DNA from: Chitinophaga agrisoli
Lineage (GTDB): Bacteria; Bacteroidota; Bacteroidia; Chitinophagales; Chitinophagaceae
Direction: 5' to 3'
NCBI RefSeq assembly: GCF_008386695.1
Contig: NZ_VUOC01000002.1
Location: 1,728,481 to 1,792,480, forward strand
DNA: 64,000 nucleotides
Below, in pieces: positions 15,941 through 24,289 of the stretch. Positions within the stretch are counted from its first letter, which is position 1, and each line of letters starts with the position of its first letter. The position numbers and the translations under genes were made by a program. A model generated the notes under the pieces. It worked only from the letters and a program-made list of their open reading frames with translations, ran no database searches and was not told where the DNA came from.

Positions 15941-16486
15941 CTATTTTTCCTCCTGCACCAGGGCGGTAAAAGCGGTAGTAAGCTTCTCCAGCTGCTGCTG
16001 CGCTTTGGCGTCCTTAAACTCGCCGTCAGGGGTTATCTTTCCCTGAATGCCCTGTATGAGCAACACGGTGTCATCTGTAAAGCTGGCTTCTATAGTTTTC
16101 ATGATCAGCTGCAGGGACTCGTGCGCTTTGAGGCCCCTGGCCGCAGCAGTAATCAGTGCCACCGGCTTTCCGGAAAAGAAGGTGGTAGACACCATCCATT
16201 CCAGCGCGTTCTTAAGACTGCCGGGCAGGCTGAATACATATTCCGGGCTGCAGATAAGCACGCCATCTGCCTGCTGCACCTTTTTCCGGAAGGATTTTAT
16301 GATTGCCGGCGGCTTATCATCAAGATCGGGATTAAAATGCGGCAGGGTATCCAATTCGTTGAATATTTCCACCTCCAGGTGCCCATCGGCCATAGCGGCG
16401 AAAGCTTTAACAAGCTGCAGGTTAGTGGAGTTTTTACGCGTGCTGCCGGAGATAGCCAACACCTTTTTGAGCGATTTTGTTTTCAT
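15941..16486 (-). CDS. NADPH-dependent FMN reductase / chromate reductase family
   Basis: A 181-residue flavodoxin-fold protein. The FMN phosphate loop is AISGSTRKNSTN near the N-terminus, and the second FMN contact is CSPEYVFSLPGSLKNALEW, the P-E-Y-x-x-S-x-P-G-x-L-K-N-x-x-D/E-W signature of NAD(P)H-dependent FMN reductases. Substrates in this family include quinones, azo dyes and chromate; which applies is unknown. It is a single gene upstream of the AraC-type gene on the same strand and divergent from the VOC gene. Confidence 0.92.
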   Translation of the reverse strand: MKTKSLKKVLAISGSTRKNSTNLQLVKAFAAMADGHLEVEIFNELDTLPHFNPDLDDKPPAIIKSFRKKVQQADGVLICSPEYVFSLPGSLKNALEWMVSTTFFSGKPVALITAAARGLKAHESLQLIMKTIEASFTDDTVLLIQGIQGKITPDGEFKDAKAQQQLEKLTTAFTALVQEEK

Positions 16487-16564
16487 GGGTTTAAATATAA
16501 AAATAATACTTATTGGCCACTATAAATCACCCTAAAGGATGAACGCATTTGCAGGACAACGCCC

Positions 16565-16572
16565 TATTTTTG
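16565..16572 (+). promoter_or_regulatory. -7 element of the VOC gene
   Basis: TATTTTTG matches TAnnTTTG exactly and predicts a transcription start near 16578. It excludes the upstream in-frame ATG at 16539 as translation start. Confidence 0.5.
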
Positions 16573-16601
16573 TAATCATCATCACCTTAAAAATGTACCG
16601 C

Positions 16602-17003
16602 ATGCAAAAGATCACCACATTCCTGATGTTTGAAGGCCAGGCAGAAGCCGCCATGAACTTTTACACGTCCTTATTTGCAGATGCGCAGATCCTTAGCATT
16701 ACCCGATATGGCCCAAACCAACCTGGCAAGGAAGGCTCCGTGATGCATGCCATTTTTACCCTGAATGGCCAGTCCTTTATGGCCATAGACAGTTATGTGC
16801 ATCATGCCTTCACGTTTACCCCTTCCATGTCACTGTACGTAACTTGCGAAACGGAAGCAGAGATTAACGAGCGTTTTGCTAAGCTGAGCGAAGGCGGCAC
16901 GGTCCTCATGGGACTGGGAGAATACCCATTCAGTAAAAAGTTTGGCTGGTGCAACGACCAGTTTGGCGTATCCTGGCAACTCACGCTGGCGCCGGCGGGT
17001 TAA
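16602..17003 (+). CDS. VOC-superfamily protein (PhnB-like)
   Basis: A 133-residue vicinal-oxygen-chelate fold protein of the PhnB/3-demethylubiquinone-methyltransferase-like group. The start MQKITTFLMFEGQAEAAMNFY and the ending GWCNDQFGVSWQL are typical. The family role is not settled: some bind small electrophiles or metals. The ATG at 16602 is preferred over the one at 16593, and the one at 16539 lies upstream of the -7 element. It overlaps the 3' end of the convergent DUF6340-like gene by 4 bases. Confidence 0.88.
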   Translation: MQKITTFLMFEGQAEAAMNFYTSLFADAQILSITRYGPNQPGKEGSVMHAIFTLNGQSFMAIDSYVHHAFTFTPSMSLYVTCETEAEINERFAKLSEGGTVLMGLGEYPFSKKFGWCNDQFGVSWQLTLAPAG

Positions 17004-18037
17004 TCTGTTGCGCCTTGTTCTTTTAACAGCGCCTGTTTGGCCTGCCGGTTCTTTAAAATGTTAAGATACTGCAAGGCCAGGTGATTATTATAATCTTCAT
17101 AAGCTTTTTGTGACCATTTAATGGCCTTATCAAGGTCGCCATTTATTTCCGAGATAATGGCCATATTATAACAGGCCCTGCCGGCAATGCTGCTGCTGGG
17201 ATTTGTGGTCTCTTTCTCCCAGAGGGCCGCGGCGTCTGTCCAGTTGCCGGTTTGAGCCTTGCGCCGCGCCATGGTGAAATTATCTGAGCCTTTTACATAA
17301 TAGTCCCGGGATACGCGCACCCAATAAGGCACTATACGCGCCGCATAGTCCTCCCCGGCTTTGCTGCCGGCCTGTTTTACCGCTTCTTTACGGTCCAGCA
17401 GCGCGCTCGCAGCTGCTACGGGGTTAATACCCTTGCCGGAGAAACTCAGGTTGCGCGCGGCTACATATTCATCCAGCACCGTACGCGTTGCCGGATCATA
17501 GATGCGCCAACCGGTTTTTACGGTGGTGAGCATATTGGCATTATGTTCCAATGCAGGTACATTGCCCAACGGCGTCTTAATACTGGTGGGCGTGGTGCTG
17601 TAACTCATTTTGGAGTCCGTATCAAACAACTCCAGCGTAAACAGTCCATCCAGCTTATTGACACGGCATATGCGGTCTATGGTGTCCCAGGGGATGGGCG
17701 CGGGGAAAGTTCCGTTTACCGGCGTGGTCATCACCAGATCCTTAAAGGGATAAACACCGGCAAATACCTGGTCTTTTACCAGCATGTCCGCCAAACCATC
17801 TATGCTTGCCAGGGCGCCTTCCTTATCCAGGTTGGCCCCTTCGAGCGTAAAGACCTTATCCACCGCATCTATTACTTTGTTCTGCGCAGGCGCGCCCGTA
17901 CGGTTCACCACGCCAATATTCTTTATATAGGCGGGTAAGGTAACCGGCGCCGGCTGTTTTACGTTCAGGTACACCAATTCAGTGCTTTTACAGGAAATGA
18001 TTGTGCAGGCGCATATGGCCAGGGCAATGCTTTTCAT
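17000..18037 (-). CDS. lipoprotein, DUF6340-like
   Basis: A 345-residue predicted lipoprotein: signal MKSIALAICACTIISC, with the lipid-bearing Cys followed by Lys, then KSTELVYLNVKQPAPV. The N-terminal half (IKNIGVVNRTGAP) resembles beta-rich Bacteroidota surface lipoproteins grouped as DUF6340. The C-terminal part (WTDAAALWEKETTNPSS, RACYNMAIISEINGDLDKAI) looks like two TPR-type helical hairpins, suggesting a protein-binding scaffold. I chose the ATG at 18037 because it gives a normal lipoprotein signal; in-frame ATGs at 18052 and 18067 are possible. Function is unknown. Confidence 0.75.
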   Translation of the reverse strand: MKSIALAICACTIISCKSTELVYLNVKQPAPVTLPAYIKNIGVVNRTGAPAQNKVIDAVDKVFTLEGANLDKEGALASIDGLADMLVKDQVFAGVYPFKDLVMTTPVNGTFPAPIPWDTIDRICRVNKLDGLFTLELFDTDSKMSYSTTPTSIKTPLGNVPALEHNANMLTTVKTGWRIYDPATRTVLDEYVAARNLSFSGKGINPVAAASALLDRKEAVKQAGSKAGEDYAARIVPYWVRVSRDYYVKGSDNFTMARRKAQTGNWTDAAALWEKETTNPSSSIAGRACYNMAIISEINGDLDKAIKWSQKAYEDYNNHLALQYLNILKNRQAKQALLKEQGATD

Positions 18038-18331
18038 AGGATAGTTAGTCATGACAGTGTTTTTCATTATTCTGTATATGGAAGATAACCCGCAGGGTGC
18101 GGAGAGATCTCTAACAGTTGCTCTTGTCCCAAATTTCACAGACAAAATAGTAAGAGGAATCCATGTTTTCTATTTATATATTAAATAAATTTTTATCACA
18201 TAAACTATCCTTGACAATCAACCCATTACCGCCGGGTTTGTACTGGTTCAAGTAACTTTATTGCTGTAATTCCGCGGTAAATTGGGCATGTTATACAATC
18301 ATATATGCAACCATGCGGGGGAGAAATTAAA

Positions 18332-18346
18332 TGTTAGCTGCTAACA
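18332..18346. promoter_or_regulatory. 15-bp perfect palindrome upstream of the Wzi-like gene
   Basis: TGTTAGC-T-GCTAACA, perfect 7-bp arms around one base, ends 40 bases before the start at 18387. It lies in a 349-base gap (18038-18386) otherwise made of A/T-rich sequence with no convincing ORF or exact TAnnTTTG element. It is a candidate operator for the Wzi-like gene. Confidence 0.45.
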
Positions 18347-18386
18347 GTTTTCAGCCCGCCTTTATTGAAAAAACCAGACTTATCTT

Positions 18387-19853
18387 ATGAGGAGATCATT
18401 GATATTGTTAACTATATCATTGCCGCTTTTTGTACAGCATGTTCGTGCGCAATTACTGGACTCTTTACTGGTTCAAGTAGGCACTACCGGCACATTTGCC
18501 ACAAAGGATTATCAACCGTTATGGATCACTGCGCAACATTTTGGCGCGCTTACGGACCGTAAGTCCGACCTCTCTACACAGGCGGGTTTCAGCAATGCGC
18601 ATATACTGGGCAGCAATGGCCAGTTCTATATCAAATACGGACTGAACCTGGTGAATAATAATCACTTTGGCAACGTGATCGTACAGGAAGGATATGTAAA
18701 GGCCGGTTTCAAACACCTGGAGATCCGTGCCGGCCGGTTCCGCGAAGTAATTGGCGAAGTGGATAAAGACCTTTCCAGCGGCTCTCTGGGCGTAAGCGGC
18801 AATGCGGTGCCCATACCGCAGATAGGTATAGCGGTGCCGGAGTATACGGATGTGCCTTTTACAGACGGCTGGCTGCAGTTTAAAGGACAATTCACCCATG
18901 GGTGGATGGGAGAAAAGCAGTTTATTAAAGACGCCTGGCTGCACCAGAAGACTTTTTACGTACGCGTGGGCAAAAGAAAACTGAAAGTGGGCGCCGGCCT
19001 GGAGCATTTTGCCGTATGGGGCGGCCATCGTGAAGGTTTGCCCAAGATCGATAACTCCCTAAAGGGTTTCTGGAATGTGTTCACTGCCAGGGAAGCTAAT
19101 GACGGCACCGTGGGCGGGGATATTGGCGGCAGCGTTATACGGCCCAACCGCGCCGGCGATCACCGCGGCGTAATAGAAGGTACGATTGACTGGGATAATG
19201 ACGTAACAGGCTTACATCTTTATATGCAGATGCCCTTTGAATCCAGCCAGGGCATGAACATCAAAAACATTGACCGTCTTTTGGGCATCGCCTATACCAA
19301 TAAACACGAAGGGGCCTGGCTGCATAAAATAGTAGGCGAGTTCATTTATACCAAACAAATGAATGACTGGTATATAAACCGTGTGCGCGAAAGCTATTAC
19401 AACAACGGTATTTACCTGACCGGCTGGGAATACCAGGACCGTATTGTAGGCACGCCGCTGTTTACAGACAGGATCAGGAGCAGCAAATATTTTCCGGGAC
19501 AGGTAAACCCGTATGACTGGAATGCGCCCATCACAGATATAAAAGGCCAGGGCCCCAATATCCTCAACAACCGCGTGGTAGGCGGCCATTTGGGTCTGCA
19601 ATATACCATCGGGGAAATGCTGCAGGCAAAAACGCTGATCACCTATACACAGAACTACGGCAACATTAACGCGGGCCCTTACAGCCCTTCCAAATCCCAA
19701 TGTTATACCCTGGAAGAGCTCAGTTATACACTGCCCATTATGCCGCTTACATTGCATGCAGGCGTAGCAGTTGATTTTGGCGAGCTAAGCGATAATGCCG
19801 GGCTGATGCTGGGCGTATCCTGGCAGTTCCGTAAATTCAATGAAGAGCAGTAA
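18387..19853 (+). CDS. Wzi-like capsule assembly outer-membrane protein
   Basis: A 488-residue protein with a signal peptide (MRRSLILLTISLPLFVQHVRAQ) and a body of alternating beta strands ending in a C-terminal strand (LMLGVSWQFRKF), as expected for an outer-membrane barrel. Segments such as FYIKYGLNLVNN, HLEIRAGRFRE and HFAVWGGHREGLPK match the capsule-assembly Wzi family, whose Escherichia coli member is an 18-stranded lectin that holds capsule at the surface. It lies just beyond the far end of the exopolysaccharide operon on the opposite strand, so a role in retaining that polymer is likely. Confidence 0.85.
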   Translation: MRRSLILLTISLPLFVQHVRAQLLDSLLVQVGTTGTFATKDYQPLWITAQHFGALTDRKSDLSTQAGFSNAHILGSNGQFYIKYGLNLVNNNHFGNVIVQEGYVKAGFKHLEIRAGRFREVIGEVDKDLSSGSLGVSGNAVPIPQIGIAVPEYTDVPFTDGWLQFKGQFTHGWMGEKQFIKDAWLHQKTFYVRVGKRKLKVGAGLEHFAVWGGHREGLPKIDNSLKGFWNVFTAREANDGTVGGDIGGSVIRPNRAGDHRGVIEGTIDWDNDVTGLHLYMQMPFESSQGMNIKNIDRLLGIAYTNKHEGAWLHKIVGEFIYTKQMNDWYINRVRESYYNNGIYLTGWEYQDRIVGTPLFTDRIRSSKYFPGQVNPYDWNAPITDIKGQGPNILNNRVVGGHLGLQYTIGEMLQAKTLITYTQNYGNINAGPYSPSKSQCYTLEELSYTLPIMPLTLHAGVAVDFGELSDNAGLMLGVSWQFRKFNEEQ

Positions 19854-19906
19854 ACACAAGCTACACATTTCAGTATAGTCATTACAGTGAGGTCTATAAA
19901 TTAATC

Positions 19907-19928
19907 AGGGGATATGAAAATATCCCCT
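19907..19928. terminator. hairpin terminator between convergent genes
   Basis: AGGGGATAT / ATATCCCCT, a 9-bp perfect stem with a GAAA tetraloop, 53 bases after the Wzi-like stop. The downstream T-rich stretch on the plus strand is short (TTAGTTTT). It could serve either convergent transcript. Confidence 0.65.
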
Positions 19929-20054
19929 ATTAGTTTTAACCTTATCTATGCACGATCCGGTTAAGGACCGTACAATAGCGCGCTAAAGTAAAGCAACACG
20001 CCGTTGCGTTACCAATATGATTGATGAATGGCAGTATTTTTTCCGCAGTGAAGA

Positions 20055-20807
20055 TTATAAGGTATAAGAGGGGCGGTACGGTATCTTCACCAGTATCTCC
20101 ACATTCTTCTCTCCTTCAACTGTAATATCCAGGCTGCCTTCATGCAGCTCTACAATATAAGAGATCAGGTAGTAGATACGCTGGTTCAGCAGTTCTGTAT
20201 CGAAATGCAGTTTACCGTTATCATAAGATTTTGCGTAAGAGGAGAAGAAATAACTGGCGGCATTGGCAGAGAAAAAGCCTTTGATCTCCAGGTGGTCCTG
20301 TTCAAAAGTGAACCGCAGGCTGGGCAGTTGATTCGTGGGAGAATTCTTCATCATCCAGAAGAAGATGTTCAGCACCAGTTGGCGGACAAGGAACTCATCC
20401 ACATAGGCGTCTGCATGCTCCTTATGCATCACCATTTCCACGGTATCGCCAAACAATGCGTCATAAGGCTCTTCGTGAATAAAGTTGCGGAGGAAAAAGG
20501 GCAGTATGGTAAGGTTCTTTCTGGGCTCGAAAGATTTGTTCATGATATGCTGGATGATCCTTACGTTCTGTAACTGGAACTCCAGCTCTATTACCTGGGA
20601 TTTTATGGCCCCGGCCTGCCGCGTGATCTTACCGCTGTTAACCGGCTTTTCACCGCTAACGCCACTCATGCTGTTACCGCCGTACAGCTCTATCAGCTCT
20701 ACACTGGAGAGGATGCTGGAGAGAATTGATTTCAATTCATGAAATATATCTTCTATCAGCCCCCTGCTTTCCAGCAGGTCAAAACGATTTACGGATGAAG
20801 CTTTCAT
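20055..20807 (-). CDS. histidine-kinase-like protein with degenerate ATPase domain, possible histidine phosphotransferase
   Basis: A 250-residue soluble protein built like the core of a histidine kinase. A DHp-like helix carries His23 in DIFHELKSILSSILSSVELI, where the usual HExRTP is HELKSI. A C-terminal region aligns with a kinase ATPase domain, but its nucleotide motifs are broken. The N-box-like segment LVLNIFFWMMKNSP keeps Asn147 yet has Trp151 where the Mg-binding Asn should be. No DxGxG (G1) or GxGxG (G2) motif is present, although the last part (YIVELHEGSLDITV) still follows the fold. An intact His with a dead ATPase domain is the pattern of Spo0B and ChpT. It lies between the polysaccharide operon and the Wzi-like gene. 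Confidence 0.65.
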   Translation of the reverse strand: MKASSVNRFDLLESRGLIEDIFHELKSILSSILSSVELIELYGGNSMSGVSGEKPVNSGKITRQAGAIKSQVIELEFQLQNVRIIQHIMNKSFEPRKNLTILPFFLRNFIHEEPYDALFGDTVEMVMHKEHADAYVDEFLVRQLVLNIFFWMMKNSPTNQLPSLRFTFEQDHLEIKGFFSANAASYFFSSYAKSYDNGKLHFDTELLNQRIYYLISYIVELHEGSLDITVEGEKNVEILVKIPYRPSYTL

Positions 20808-20911
20808 TGTGAAACCCAGGTTTGGTGTTACCCAATTAGTTTAAATCTTAATGAATGAAGGGTGTAAATGGATCCCGTTACTTATCAGAATATGCCGACA
20901 ATAATTTCCCG

Positions 20912-20986
20912 TTAATTCCTATGCAAGTTGTGCATCTTTTTAAAAAATGTCGTTACTGAAACCAGTACAATATACTGTTTTTTCAT
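20912..20986 (-). CDS. possible 24-residue small ORF downstream of wcaJ-like gene
   Basis: An ATG at 20986 opens a 24-codon frame (starts MKKQYIVLVSVTTFFKK) ending at TAA. It begins 45 bases after the last polysaccharide gene on the same strand. A purine-rich GGGGAGCAGG sits just upstream of the ATG. The peptide is hydrophobic in its first half and basic after that. Nothing else supports it; the surrounding 224-base gap holds no clear terminator. Confidence 0.2.
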   Translation of the reverse strand: MKKQYIVLVSVTTFFKKMHNLHRN

Positions 20987-21031
20987 TTACCTGCTCCCCT
21001 TTTTACTACTCATTACAAGGCGTTTCCCCTG

Positions 21032-22417
21032 CTAGAAGGCATTCTTGTCGCCCTTCACGGTGTTCATTACCGTCATGAACATGATGCGCAGATCCAGGTA
21101 AACAGACCAGTTTTCCATGTACCAGATATCGTGCTCAATACGTTTTCTGAGCTGATGATCTTCGGTGATCTCTCCCCGGAAACCATTCACCTGTGCCCAG
21201 CCGGTAATACCGGGTTTCATGAAGTGGCGCACCATGTATTGCTGTATAATGCGGGAGTACTCTTCCGTATGGCGCAACATATGCGGGCGCGGCCCTACGA
21301 TAGACATATCGCCCAGCAGTACGTTCAGGAACTGTGGCATCTCGTCCAGGTTGGTCTTGCGCAGGATACGGCCTATGCGGGTAAAACGATCATCGTTACG
21401 GGAAGCCTGTTTTTCGTTGGCGCTTTTATTCACTTTCATGCTGCGCATTTTAAGACAGCGGAAAGTTTGATTGTTGCGGCCAGTGCGGTGCTGGATAAAG
21501 AATACAGGGCCTTTGGACTCCAGCCGTATCAGAAGCGCCAGCAGCGGTATAAGCCAGCTTAAGAGGAAAATGGTGACCAGCGAGCTAACAATAATATCAA
21601 AAATACGTTTGCGGATGCGGTTGGCAATATCATCCAGCGGCTCTGAACGCAGGGAAATAATTGGTATATTGTTAAAATAGTCAATGTATATCTGCCGGTT
21701 TACAAACATCCGGAAATCCGGCACAAAACGGAAACGGATAAAATGCTGCTCGGCCTCATGCGCCAGGGTATACAGGTAGGGGAATTGCTCCGGCGACAGG
21801 GTAGAATAGATCTCCCGGATATTATTGCTTTTGGCATATGGTACACAATCCTCCAGGTTGCCGATCACCGGGTAGTAAGAAAGCTCATGCACTTTGCTGT
21901 ACTCCTCAAAAAAGCCTTCGAACTGCAGGTTGCTTTTTACATCCAGGAAACTATCCACCAGCCTTTTAGACACATCATTATATCCCAGTATCACTACTTT
22001 CTTCTGTATCGCCTTACTGTGGATGATATAGTTGGTGATGAAATAGAACAGTAAACGGCCTATCACCACCACCACGATAAACAGCAGGAAATACAACGTA
22101 ACAAACAACCGGGAGTACAGCAGCTTATACATAAACAGGTAGGTGAGCAGCAGCAGTATATACAAGAGTATACCCTGCACGCTTTTACGCGCCATACGCT
22201 CATAAGAAAGCTGCTGGCTCACAAAATAAATACCGGTGGTATACAAAGCGATCATCCAGGAAACATTGGCGCCCAGGAGAAAAGTATCTACATCCACATG
22301 TATGGGCTGCCCGGTGTCCCGCATAAGGGCCCTTACCAGGTAAAAAACGGCGTTTAACCCTATAAAGTCCAGCACAACGATCTGAATACTGCAGATCTTA
22401 AGATATCGGTCTAACAT
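21032..22417 (-). CDS. undecaprenyl-phosphate glucose phosphotransferase (WcaJ-like initiating transferase)
   Basis: A 461-residue polyprenyl-phosphate hexose-1-phosphate transferase that starts repeat-unit synthesis by loading the first sugar phosphate on undecaprenyl phosphate. Four hydrophobic segments occupy about residues 1-130, a CoA-binding-like Rossmann region (KKVVILGYNDVSKRLV) follows, then another membrane helix near 275-295, and the catalytic bacterial-sugar-transferase domain to the end. That domain shows FRCLKMRSM, DDRFTRIGRILRKTNLDE and GDMSIVGPRPH. It is the last gene of the polysaccharide operon. Glucose as first sugar is inferred from family resemblance. Confidence 0.92.
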   Translation of the reverse strand: MLDRYLKICSIQIVVLDFIGLNAVFYLVRALMRDTGQPIHVDVDTFLLGANVSWMIALYTTGIYFVSQQLSYERMARKSVQGILLYILLLLTYLFMYKLLYSRLFVTLYFLLFIVVVVIGRLLFYFITNYIIHSKAIQKKVVILGYNDVSKRLVDSFLDVKSNLQFEGFFEEYSKVHELSYYPVIGNLEDCVPYAKSNNIREIYSTLSPEQFPYLYTLAHEAEQHFIRFRFVPDFRMFVNRQIYIDYFNNIPIISLRSEPLDDIANRIRKRIFDIIVSSLVTIFLLSWLIPLLALLIRLESKGPVFFIQHRTGRNNQTFRCLKMRSMKVNKSANEKQASRNDDRFTRIGRILRKTNLDEMPQFLNVLLGDMSIVGPRPHMLRHTEEYSRIIQQYMVRHFMKPGITGWAQVNGFRGEITEDHQLRKRIEHDIWYMENWSVYLDLRIMFMTVMNTVKGDKNAF

Positions 22418-22445
22418 AATAAAGAAGGTTAGGTCAATTTTTTCA

Positions 22446-23717
22446 TTAATTCTGTCCTACTGCTTCTTCGAAGCGGGACATGATCTTTCCTATCGCGAGA
22501 TAGGTTTCTGCGTACGTACGCGCATTGCGGGTAATACAGGCGGTCTCCTCATGATCTACCGCCCGGCCAATGGCATTGTTAAGGGCATCCTGGTCTTCTG
22601 CATCCGCCAACACGCCCATGTTATAGCGGTCTACCAGCTCGTACAGGCTGGTGCCAGGGTTGGCGGTAATAAGCGCCATACCGCCCACAGCCAGGATGGT
22701 GGTCAGCTTGGATGGCATCACTAGGTCGCTGGCATTGGCTTTCTGTATCACCAGGTGTACATCCGCCATGTTCAGGAAACGGTTAAACTTTTCAAAAGGC
22801 TGTAAGGGAAAAAAGATCACTTGTTGTAAGCCCATAGCGGCCGCCATCTCCTCCAGCTTTGCTTTGTAAGGGCCTGATCCGCAAATGAGGAACTTCAATT
22901 CCGGGCGGTGGCTGTACGTCTTAGCCGCATGAAGGATGGCCTCCAGCCCCTGCTTTTCACCAATGGCGCCGGAGTACAGGATGATCTTATCTGATGGCGC
23001 AAAACCAAATTCCTGCTTCAGCGCTCCACGGTCCGGCAGCGGATGAAAAAGCGTCACATCTACCCAGTTAGGGAAGAAGAAAATATCTTTCCCTGCTTTT
23101 TCATGAATTTTCCTCATCATACCATCTGAAATACTGCTTACAATATCCGCCTGCCGGAAAATGTACCTTTCCAGGCGGAATAATAAACGGATAAGCTTTT
23201 GTGATTTTATCATCTGCAGATCGCGGGCGGCTTCTATCTGCATATCCTGTATATGATACAGGAATTTGGCCCCGCGGATCTTTTTATATATTACGGCCAG
23301 TATACCCAGGTGAAAAGGCGGCACTACAGTGATCACCACATCAAACTTTTTGCCCGGCAGCAATTGCAGCAGCTTAAAGAAAGCGGAAGCCGCAAAAGAG
23401 AAATCGAGCAGGATACGTTTTGCGCCGGAAGGCTGTGCCGGCACGTACTGCGGACAGCGGTATATTTTCAACTGACCGTTGCCGTTATGCTGCGCAGGCG
23501 ACACCTCTTTCCTGTACCAGGATTTGCCCTTATGATAAGGTTCCTGCACTTTCCACTGGGGGTAATAAGGATAAGAGGTAATTACCGTACAGTCATACCC
23601 ATTGGCGGCCAGCCACTTCATCATTTCCCCGTTATATTTGCCGATACCTGTAGGCTCCGGGGCAAAATTGCCTCCGATCAGCAATACTCTTTTTCGCATA
23701 GTTGAAACGTTAGTCAT
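22446..23717 (-). CDS. glycosyltransferase family 4 (WcaI-like)
   Basis: A 423-residue GT-B fold glycosyltransferase. The N-terminal motif is LLIGGNFAPEPTGIGKYNGEM, as in WcaI-type colanic acid fucosyltransferases. The donor-binding half contains ILYSGAIGEKQGLE, FLICGSGPYKAKLE and DVHLVIQKANASDLVMPSKL, the last matching the usual E-x7-E region loosely. I chose the ATG at 23717, 20 bases after the acetyltransferase stop. A longer frame to 23894 runs through the upstream gene, and the ATG at 23699 is also possible. The sugar donor is inferred, not shown. Confidence 0.88.
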   Translation of the reverse strand: MTNVSTMRKRVLLIGGNFAPEPTGIGKYNGEMMKWLAANGYDCTVITSYPYYPQWKVQEPYHKGKSWYRKEVSPAQHNGNGQLKIYRCPQYVPAQPSGAKRILLDFSFAASAFFKLLQLLPGKKFDVVITVVPPFHLGILAVIYKKIRGAKFLYHIQDMQIEAARDLQMIKSQKLIRLLFRLERYIFRQADIVSSISDGMMRKIHEKAGKDIFFFPNWVDVTLFHPLPDRGALKQEFGFAPSDKIILYSGAIGEKQGLEAILHAAKTYSHRPELKFLICGSGPYKAKLEEMAAAMGLQQVIFFPLQPFEKFNRFLNMADVHLVIQKANASDLVMPSKLTTILAVGGMALITANPGTSLYELVDRYNMGVLADAEDQDALNNAIGRAVDHEETACITRNARTYAETYLAIGKIMSRFEEAVGQN

Positions 23718-23737
23718 TAGTTGGCGGTTGTTTGCTC

Positions 23738-24289
23738 TTATTCGCTGATCACTCTTTGTCTTACGGCAACCGCCGGGTTGCCGGTATATATGCTCCATGC
23801 TTCCATTTCTTTGGTAGCAACGGAGTTTACGGTAAGTATAGCATGGGAGCGGCATGTTACGCCGGGGCATACCACGGTTTGCGCGCCTATCCACACCCCG
23901 TCTTCTACCGTTATCTTACCCAGGCGGTAAGGAAAATCACTTCGTTTATAATCGTGGTTACCGGTAAGCAGCATGGCCCCCTGCGACAGGCATACGTTAT
24001 TGCCCAGGCTTACATCCTCCAGGTTGTCTATCCATACGGATTCTCCTATCCAGCAATCATCTCCTATCGTCAAGCGCCAGGGATTCTTAACCCTTACCTT
24101 GGTCTTTATGACCAGCCCCTTCCCTATTTTAGCCCCAAACACACGCAGCAGTTTGGTCTTAAGGCTGTAAGGCCAGGGGAATGCGCTGTTCAGCACATAA
24201 TAGTTTGCCAGGTGCCACAGCAGTACCTTCAGCTTTGGCGCACCTGCATGGTAATCGCCGGTTGTAAATTTTGCTAGTTGCGTTTGCAT
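23738..24289 (-). CDS. left-handed beta-helix acetyltransferase (WcaF-like)
   Basis: A 183-residue hexapeptide-repeat acyltransferase. The repeats are plain in IGDDCWIGESVWIDNLEDV, VSLGNNVCLSQGAMLLTGNHD and VEDGVWIGAQTVVCPGVTC, with the catalytic His in GNHDYKRSDF. The N-terminal RVFGAKIGKGLVIKTKVRVK and overall size match WcaF of the colanic acid pathway. It should O-acetylate a repeat-unit sugar in the cytoplasm with acetyl-CoA. Its start lies inside the end of the VanZ gene (16-base overlap), indicating translational coupling. Confidence 0.9.
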   Translation of the reverse strand: MQTQLAKFTTGDYHAGAPKLKVLLWHLANYYVLNSAFPWPYSLKTKLLRVFGAKIGKGLVIKTKVRVKNPWRLTIGDDCWIGESVWIDNLEDVSLGNNVCLSQGAMLLTGNHDYKRSDFPYRLGKITVEDGVWIGAQTVVCPGVTCRSHAILTVNSVATKEMEAWSIYTGNPAVAVRQRVISE

